NCBI GenBank assembly: GCA_965220615.1
Contig: CBDCQL010000001.1
Location: forward strand, 434,001-498,000
Origin: JAGWBD01 sp965220615
GTDB lineage: Bacteria; Chloroflexota; Anaerolineae; Aggregatilineales; Phototrophicaceae
Length of the DNA: 64,000 bases
Direction: 5' to 3'
The position numbers were made by a program, and so were the translations under genes. The notes below the pieces were generated by a model, which was not told the DNA's origin, ran no database searches, and saw only the letters and a list, made by a program, of their open reading frames with translations. Of the stretch, positions 60,101 through 64,000 are shown one piece after another; the stretch's first letter is position 1; each line of letters begins with the position of its first letter.

Positions 60101-60116
60101 GTTCGGTCAGGGCCAT
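57108..60116 (-). CDS. Large Type IIG-like restriction-methyltransferase
   Basis: 1002 aa from ATG 60116 (MALTEHTLNDEL) with GGAG about nine bases upstream; an earlier in-frame start would add up to 36 residues. The N-terminus has a possible nuclease core (RPDILI, LIIEHEIS, VRVAIALKS). Gamma-class adenine methyltransferase: motif I GDFACGTGTLLSAVY and motif IV LVIMNPPFT. The C-terminal half should be the target-recognition part. Bases about 57600-58660 are visibly AT-richer than the rest of the gene. Defence against foreign DNA, with self-modification, is the likely role. No separate restriction or specificity subunit gene is adjacent. Confidence 0.8.
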   Translation of the reverse strand: MALTEHTLNDELGNLLDRMRRRWRVQAEPLGEIEGGAQRPDILITEDGALPLIIEHEISPARNVEREARERIGLRLRASGREVRVAIALKSPSALTYGKSGAALRRRWLDCEELNYAMYRRLRGGELERWPAAGWLEGTLRGMALFIQQAMRPGDDIDALADILELRIEQAANIFNVTWPHDDRRAGELLREHLRLEDDGIQTRRMAMAILANALIFQQSLAPQLEGIDPPSRLYVEGRLTQETVLRQWRGILEINYWPIFHVAAQILAWMDRPRVAAEILGRLHEVNLEIERSDAARSHDLTGFVFQRLIADRKFLATFYTRPESAALLAALALPMQRPLAGAVWADSLTLSTLQIGDFACGTGTLLSAVYNRLGALHELHGGDAAALHKDLLEQALMGCDVLPMATHLTLTMLASAYPEIRFDDCHMLVMPYGRQHTEDKGNNFSLGALDLLAAQEAFPTMETRPHAVGGSGETSLEPERHMVEDGRFDLVIMNPPFTRSVTHEGAQEGVPVPPFAALGSNEEDQRQMGKLLSRIASDTVYHGSAGLGSAFLALADKKVHEEGTIALVLPQSFLAGDSWEDARKLVRNSYENIIVVTTGNEQTFSADTGMGDCLLIASKAKRPDGRARFLTLDEPPRNEVESYRIAELLNSTPNSRTLEEGPFGGTTIRVGDDTLGDFLECPLPINGPWQLGSNADFSVAQSAWQLSHGTFWLSSMREADTSEIPTCSFGQLLARELVYHLDVRSPVKNKSGVPRGPFDIHKPPVHSVPTYPALWAHDAKRERCMEVEIDSEAIVRASCNRDAQEEINKKAEAIWDTATRAHIATDFQYNSQSLCVSMTRTDCIGGRAWPSVIFPGEKRATWEPAFAVWCNSTLGILMHWWQANRQQSGRGVTTVTALPVLPTLDLRALGDDQLAAAVRIFEDMKHCPMLPVNQIDEDPVRAELDRRLLTEVLGLPEDLCAADGPMDLLRRKLAAEPSIHGGKLEKNKVRLDVPDDCLPG

Positions 60117-60199
60117 CAGACGGGCTCCAGTGGTGGCGACAGGACAGGGCGCTTCTGCCATTCGACGCAGGTCGGCTGCGCCCGCCATGATAGCATCAC

Positions 60200-60526
60200 T
60201 CACTCCCCGCGCCGCAGCCGCCACAGGATCAGCGCCAGATCGCCCAGCGTGCCGACCGCCGCCGGAAAGAGCAGGGCGCCGTAGACCATCCAGAAAAGCG
60301 CGCTCGCGAGGTCCTGCGCCGCCAGCAAGTGCTGCAGGCCGAAGGCGCTCAGCGGCCAGAAGACCAGCGCCGGCAGGCCGGCCACGAAGACGAACTGGCC
60401 GCGGCCGAGGTCCGCCGGGATGTCCACGTGCTCGTGCGTGGCGCCCTGCGCGCGCCGGCCGACCAGACGCAGCGCCAGCAAATGCAGCATCTCGTGCGGC
60501 CAGCCGTAGATCTTCGCCAGCATCAC
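60200..60526 (-). CDS. Small membrane protein with HExxH motif
   Basis: 108 aa. Two hydrophobic segments in the C-terminal half (FVAGLPALVFWPL, LFWMVYGALLFPAAVGTL). Near the N-terminus is WPHEMLHLLAL, which contains His11-Glu-Met-Leu-His15, a zincin-type motif as seen in small DUF3267-like membrane peptidases. The protein is shorter than typical members, and a third metal ligand is not obvious. Either a minimal membrane zincin-like protein or a chance motif. Its function is unknown. Confidence 0.5.
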   Translation of the reverse strand: MMLAKIYGWPHEMLHLLALRLVGRRAQGATHEHVDIPADLGRGQFVFVAGLPALVFWPLSAFGLQHLLAAQDLASALFWMVYGALLFPAAVGTLGDLALILWRLRRGE

Positions 60527-60593
60527 GACGGGACGCGGGGGCCTCGCCCGGCGGGGCCGCCAGGCCGCTGCGACGCCCTGAAAAACCCGGGGT

Positions 60594-61316
60594 TCACTGC
60601 GAATCGCGGCGCATCAGGCTGAAGCTTTGACCGGTGGGCCCGCTCAGGGGCTGCGTCGCCATGAAGAGCGCCAGCGGCAGCACGTCCTCCGGCTGCTTGT
60701 GCCACTCGGCCGCCGAGGGCTGGTCCGCGCCCTTCGGGTTCATGGGCGTGTCGACCGGGCCGGGGATCAACTCGTTGATGCAGATGCGCGACTGCGCCAG
60801 TTCCTCGGCCATGGTGCGCACCAGCATCCAGGCGCCGGCCTTGGAACAGGCATAGGCGCTGTCGTTGGGCATGGCGCGGTGCCCCTTGCCGGAGCCGATC
60901 AGAATCATGTGGCCGCCGCTCTCGCGCATGTGGGGCGCGGCAGCCTTGACGCAGAAATACGCGCCGTTCAGATTGATGGCGACCGTATCGACCCACTCCT
61001 GCGGCTCGCTCTCGAAGATGCTGCGGCCCATGTCCGGGCAGATGCCGGCGTTGATGACGAGCACGTCGAGGCGGCCCCACTCGGCCAGCGTCGCCGCCAC
61101 CATGGCCTCCACCGACGCCAGGTCGCTCACGTCCGTCGGCTGCGCCAGCGCCCTGCCGCCCGCGGCGCGGATCTCCGCGGCCACTTCCTCGATTTCCGCG
61201 CCCGTGCGCGCCGCGCAAACGACCGCGGCGCCCTGCGCGGCGAAGCCCGTCGCCAGTCCGCGCCCGAGCCCTCGTCCCGCGCCCGTGATCACTGCGACCC
61301 TGTCCTTCAGCTGCAT
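60594..61316 (-). CDS. Short-chain dehydrogenase/reductase
   Basis: 240 aa classical SDR. Cofactor motif TGAGRGLGRG, VINAG, catalytic Ser in IGSGKGH and Tyr-x3-Lys in YACSK. The C-terminal end (SGPTGQSFSLMRRDSQ) is less typical than the VDGG end of many SDRs. NAD(P)-dependent; substrate not predictable. It is the first gene after the propeller gene on the minus strand, 22 bases away, so they may be cotranscribed. Confidence 0.88.
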   Translation of the reverse strand: MQLKDRVAVITGAGRGLGRGLATGFAAQGAAVVCAARTGAEIEEVAAEIRAAGGRALAQPTDVSDLASVEAMVAATLAEWGRLDVLVINAGICPDMGRSIFESEPQEWVDTVAINLNGAYFCVKAAAPHMRESGGHMILIGSGKGHRAMPNDSAYACSKAGAWMLVRTMAEELAQSRICINELIPGPVDTPMNPKGADQPSAAEWHKQPEDVLPLALFMATQPLSGPTGQSFSLMRRDSQ

Positions 61317-61338
61317 GTTGTCCTCCTGTCTGTAAGCT

Positions 61339-62346
61339 TCAGCCCGTCAGCGCCGCGCCGGCGTCGATCACGTCCAGCGCGAAGGGCAGTCGGGGCCGCA
61401 ACAGGCCCACGACCAGCGAAAAGGAATCGAAATTGGTGGCGTAGATGCGTCCCGCCGACCAGGCCAGGTCGCTGATGCCGCGAAACACGCCGGCCAGATA
61501 GCGCAGTTCGCCATCCTCCAGCAGAGCCAGGCCGTTCTGGCTCTGCGCCGCCACCAGGACCTGGCCCTGCGGCGTCACCGTCACGCCATCCAGACCCGGC
61601 GCGTGCTCGGCCTCCCCGTGTTGATAGAGCGTTTCGCTCGTCCCGTCTGCGTACACGCGGTAAATCGCGTCGCGCGCGCTGTCCGTGACGACCAGCGCCC
61701 CCCGCGTCGCGTCCCAGGCGAGGCCGGTCGGCGAGGCCAGCCCGTCGCCGGCGGGCGGGCGCCACCAGGGGCCTCTTTCGCCCGCGGACGTCAAACGCCA
61801 CACCAGGCCCGCGCCGCGGTCGCTGACGTAGACGTTGCCCGCCTCGTCACGCGTCACGTCATCGGGTTCGCTGAAATCATCCGCCAGTACCTGCAGACGA
61901 CCGTCGGCCTCGCGCCGCAGCAGCGCCCCGCCCGTGCTCAGCGGGCTGGCGTCCCACTGGTCGATGATATAGAGAAGGCCCTCCGGCGCGGCCTGCAGCC
62001 CGGCCACCGCGCCCAGCGCCCCGCGCGTCCCCGGCAGTTCCTCCACCTGGCCCTGCGGCGACAGTTCCCAGATGGCGCCGCTGACGAAGCTGCCGGTGTA
62101 GAGCGTACCCTCCGGCGCGGCGCTGACGGCGGCGGGGTAGGCGTCGTCATCCGGCAGGGCCGCGAATTCGCGCACGCGCACGCCCGCTTCCAGCGCGACG
62201 GCGCTGTCACGGCGGCCGCCGGCATTGAAGGTGAGCAGGATCAGAAGGAGGGTGACCAGCAGGATGGCCAGCAGGCCGGCGGCGAAGAGCAGGCCGACAG
62301 CGATGCGGCGCCGGCGCAGCGGCAGCGCCTGCAGGCGACGGATCAC
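61339..62346 (-). CDS. Membrane-anchored SMP-30/NHL-type beta-propeller protein
   Basis: 335 aa from GTG 62346. An N-terminal helix (VGLLFAAGLLAILLVTLLLILL) anchors it; the rest is a six-blade propeller with repeated blades such as DVTRDEAGNVYVSDRG, PTGLAWDATRGALVVTD and GVTVTPQGQVLVAAQ. The pattern is close to SMP-30/gluconolactonase or NHL proteins, which hydrolyse lactones or bind ligands. Location outside the membrane is expected. Function unknown. Confidence 0.78.
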   Translation of the reverse strand: MIRRLQALPLRRRRIAVGLLFAAGLLAILLVTLLLILLTFNAGGRRDSAVALEAGVRVREFAALPDDDAYPAAVSAAPEGTLYTGSFVSGAIWELSPQGQVEELPGTRGALGAVAGLQAAPEGLLYIIDQWDASPLSTGGALLRREADGRLQVLADDFSEPDDVTRDEAGNVYVSDRGAGLVWRLTSAGERGPWWRPPAGDGLASPTGLAWDATRGALVVTDSARDAIYRVYADGTSETLYQHGEAEHAPGLDGVTVTPQGQVLVAAQSQNGLALLEDGELRYLAGVFRGISDLAWSAGRIYATNFDSFSLVVGLLRPRLPFALDVIDAGAALTG

Positions 62347-62422
62347 CGGGCGCGCATGCCCCGGATCACGCGGGAATTGTGCCCCTCGCCCGGCAGCATG
62401 TCACTCCCTGTCCGCAGGCCTG

Positions 62423-62514
62423 TGGCGGAGAGGGTGGGATTCGAACCCACGACGGCTTTGACACCGTACTCGCGTTCCAGGCGAGCGCATTAGGCCAGAC
62501 TATGCTACCCCTCC
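62423..62514 (-). tRNA. tRNA-Ser (anticodon GGA)
   Basis: Cloverleaf on the minus strand: acceptor GGAGGGG pairs with CCTCTCC (one G-T), D-stem GCA/TGC, anticodon stem CTCGC/GCGAG with loop CTGGAAC (anticodon GGA), a long variable arm typical of tRNA-Ser, T-arm GTGGGTTCGAATCCCAC, discriminator G, and an encoded CCA (62425-62423). Decodes UCC and UCU. Confidence 0.97.
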
Positions 62515-62523
62515 GGTGCGGCC

Positions 62524-62529
62524 AGTATA
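62524..62529 (-). promoter_or_regulatory. -10 element of tRNA-Ser
   Basis: TATACT on the minus strand, ten bases upstream of the tRNA 5' end. It is in the correct place for the tRNA start. No clear -35 element. Confidence 0.45.
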
Positions 62530-62572
62530 CCAAATTCTTGAACCGGGGGACGATTCGCACACGGCGCCGCTG

Positions 62573-62578
62573 TACAAT
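62573..62578 (+). promoter_or_regulatory. -10 element of the CPBP-like gene
   Basis: TACAAT in CTGTACAATCG, eight bases before the start codon at 62586. If used, the transcript has almost no leader. The divergent tRNA promoter lies about 45 bases away. Confidence 0.4.
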
Positions 62579-62585
62579 CGCGGGC

Positions 62586-63266
62586 ATGACTGCCCCACCC
62601 TGGAGCCTGCCGCGCGCCCTGCTGGCGATTCTGAGTCTGCTGGCGGCGCTGGCGCTGGGGGCGCTGCCGGCCCTGCTGCTGACGAACGGGGCGCCCTGGG
62701 CGGCGCTGGCCGGCTGGAGCGCGGGCGCGGCCCTGGTGCTGTTTGCGCTGCGCGCCCGTTACCGGCGCCACGGCGCGTCCCTGCCGCTTGAGCCGGGCGG
62801 GACGCCCGCCGCGCTGGCCCTGCTGACCGGCGTGGCGGCGGCCCTCTTCCTCGATACCCTGACGCTGGCGTCCGGCGGCGGCCTGGCGACGCCGGAACTG
62901 GCGGGCCTCGCCGCCGGAGCGCCGGGCGCGGTCGCCTGGCTGGCGGCCGCCTTGTACCTCCTGCTCTTGCAGCCGCTGGCCGAAGGGCTGGTCTTCCGCG
63001 GCCTGCTGCAACCCGCGTTGCAGGCCCGCAGCAGCCGGCGACTCGCCCTGCTGCTGACGGCACTGGCCTGGGCGCTGTTTCACCTGCTGGCCTACACAGG
63101 CGCGCCCGCCGGCGCGGACTCCGCGGCGCTCATCATTTCCCGCCTGGCGCTCGGGCTGTTGCTGTGCATCCTGCGCGCGCGCAACGCCTCGGCGCGCGCC
63201 AGCATCATGGCCCACGTCGGCATCAACCTCTTTTTCCTGCTGCGCCTGTTGAGTCTCTCGCTCTAG
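62586..63266 (+). CDS. CPBP-like intramembrane protease with altered motif 1
   Basis: 226 aa with about seven hydrophobic segments. CPBP motifs: motif 1 is AEGLVFRGLL, so Glu133 and Arg138 are kept but the second Glu of EExxxR is Gly134; motif 2 is FHLL with His166; motif 3 is AHVGIN with His210 and Asn214. Family members cut membrane proteins or prenylated peptides, and some confer bacteriocin immunity. The missing Glu may abolish peptidase activity. The start at 62586 is chosen because the 69-codon upstream extension is a translation of the antisense of tRNA-Ser. Confidence 0.75.
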   Translation: MTAPPWSLPRALLAILSLLAALALGALPALLLTNGAPWAALAGWSAGAALVLFALRARYRRHGASLPLEPGGTPAALALLTGVAAALFLDTLTLASGGGLATPELAGLAAGAPGAVAWLAAALYLLLLQPLAEGLVFRGLLQPALQARSSRRLALLLTALAWALFHLLAYTGAPAGADSAALIISRLALGLLLCILRARNASARASIMAHVGINLFFLLRLLSLSL

Positions 63267-64000
63267 CTGGCCGTCGGCCCGATCAGCTCACCACCGAGGC
63301 GGATAACCGGCTGGTCCAGCGGCGTCAGCCAGCGGTCCCAGGTCTCCGTCTGCATGAAGCGCATCACGTGGGTGTCGTCGGCCCGGCCGACACGCAGGGG
63401 GAAGCGCTCCACAAACTCGTTCACCATCCGGCTCGACATGAAGAGCAGCGGATTGAGGATGTAACTGTCCTTGTAGCGGATTTCCAGGTGGACGTGAAAG
63501 AGGGTGTCCTCAATGCGGCCCATCTGCGTCCGCGGCGACACCGGGGCCCCGCGCGGGAGGTTGGCCGGGGTGCCCAGATGGCCGTAGATGATGCGATAGG
63601 GGCCGACGCGCACGTCGAGACGGTTGGGGCCGTACTTGTTGCCGCGCCCGTCCGAGACGCCCTCAAGGCCGGCGAACACGCGCGGGCCGGGCCGCACGTC
63701 ATCGTAACAGCCATAATCCAGGCCGCTGTGCAGCCCCTGGGCGTAGCGATGGTAGCTGTATTCGCGGCCGCGCCGCCAGGCAAAACTGGTGTTGCCGAAG
63801 TACTGCGCCCAGTACGTATCCGCCAGGTCCACCGGATGCCGCCGCAGCAGGGTCCCCAGCAGCGGCAGGCTGTCCAGATTCAGAAGAAACTCCGCCCGTC
63901 CGTCCAGGCGACGCACCGCGCTCCAGCCTTCTCCGTGCCGCAGCCAGAGGTAATCGTCCGCCTCCACCAGGCGCGCCGGGTCATCGGGCACGCGCAGGAC
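63263..64000 (-). CDS. M23 family peptidase (5' end beyond window)
   Basis: The frame is still open at position 64000, so the N-terminus is outside. The visible part starts with a stretch like the end of an SH3-type domain (VEADDYLWLRHGEGWSAVR), followed by the LytM/M23 fold: HSGLDYGCYDD (His-x3-Asp zinc ligands), IIYGHLG and FHVHLEIRY (His-x-His). M23 enzymes cut peptidoglycan cross-bridges. Probably secreted, but no signal peptide can be seen in this window. The stop overlaps the convergent CPBP gene stop in CTAG. Confidence 0.85.
   Translation of the reverse strand, partial: VLRVPDDPARLVEADDYLWLRHGEGWSAVRRLDGRAEFLLNLDSLPLLGTLLRRHPVDLADTYWAQYFGNTSFAWRRGREYSYHRYAQGLHSGLDYGCYDDVRPGPRVFAGLEGVSDGRGNKYGPNRLDVRVGPYRIIYGHLGTPANLPRGAPVSPRTQMGRIEDTLFHVHLEIRYKDSYILNPLLFMSSRMVNEFVERFPLRVGRADDTHVMRFMQTETWDRWLTPLDQPVIRLGGELIGPTAS

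Noticed and set aside
62379..62585. N-terminal extension of the CPBP-like gene reading GGEGGIRTHD
   Set aside because: It is the translated opposite strand of tRNA-Ser, a known annotation artefact. The real start is ATG 62586.
1..64000. CRISPR array
   Set aside because: No series of identical direct repeats with regular spacers is visible; the repeated units found are gene-end fragments, promoter blocks and small hairpins.

Overview
This window comes from a GC-rich bacterial chromosome. The gene mix suggests Chloroflexota (Anaerolineae/Caldilineae-like), possibly a marine or host-associated lineage: an Aap-type amino-acid ABC importer, GT-C membrane proteins with C-terminal beta domains, a large secreted ankyrin protein and many orphan modules. 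That assignment is inferred from gene content only; there is no rRNA or other phylogenetic marker here. Most genes are housekeeping or metabolic and are packed tightly, with ATGA-type overlaps. No stretch longer than 300 bases lacks a gene.

Layout. 1-3.8 kb: three tandem MFS exporters (minus strand) with conserved upstream blocks. 3.9-5.7 kb: an ADP-ribosyltransferase-like gene with a small overlapping partner, a run of hairpins, an ArsC arsenate reductase, and a SelW-like (Rdx) gene whose in-frame TGA lies exactly at the selenocysteine position of CxxU. 5.8-13.6 kb: an amino-acid importer with three tandem binding proteins, two enlarged permeases and one ATPase. 13.6-18.2 kb: a frameshifted hydrolase, a cyclophilin, and an M20 peptidase-GH88-SDR operon.

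18.2-28.6 kb is an accessory island. It holds a DUF3800-like gene, two paralogous PIN toxin modules with unusually long antitoxin candidates, a methyltransferase-nuclease fusion and three HEPN-domain proteins. The 3' end of the SDR gene recurs at 21.60 and 22.81 kb. The toxin-end/methyltransferase-start junction recurs at 19.60 kb. The 3' end of the methyltransferase recurs at 26.49 kb. Variable cargo therefore sits between repeated 'anchor' fragments of the same flanking genes. This is the most unusual feature of the window.

28.7-45 kb: an OYE-type oxidoreductase, SIMPL and LutA-like proteins, three tandem GT-C-like membrane proteins, an M24 peptidase, a DtxR-type regulator with a coupled CgeB-like glycosyltransferase, RidA, MOSC and DM13 proteins, a hydroxyproline dehydratase-type racemase homologue and TrpS. 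45-50.2 kb: two related secreted zinc metalloproteases, one fused to SH3b domains and about 15 ankyrin repeats. 50.2-64 kb: a PLD-like protein, a VOC protein, CoaE, an orphan tail-tube-like protein, a class B penicillin-binding protein, twin exonuclease III genes each preceded by small hairpin repeats, a large restriction-methyltransferase with an AT-rich insert, an SDR, a beta-propeller protein, tRNA-Ser(GGA), a CPBP-like protease and an M23 peptidase cut by the window end.

A theme runs throughout: tandem paralogues (MFS x3, binding protein x3, GT-C x3, PIN module x2, HEPN x2-3, exonuclease III x2, zinc protease x2), with local sequence homogenisation in at least one set.
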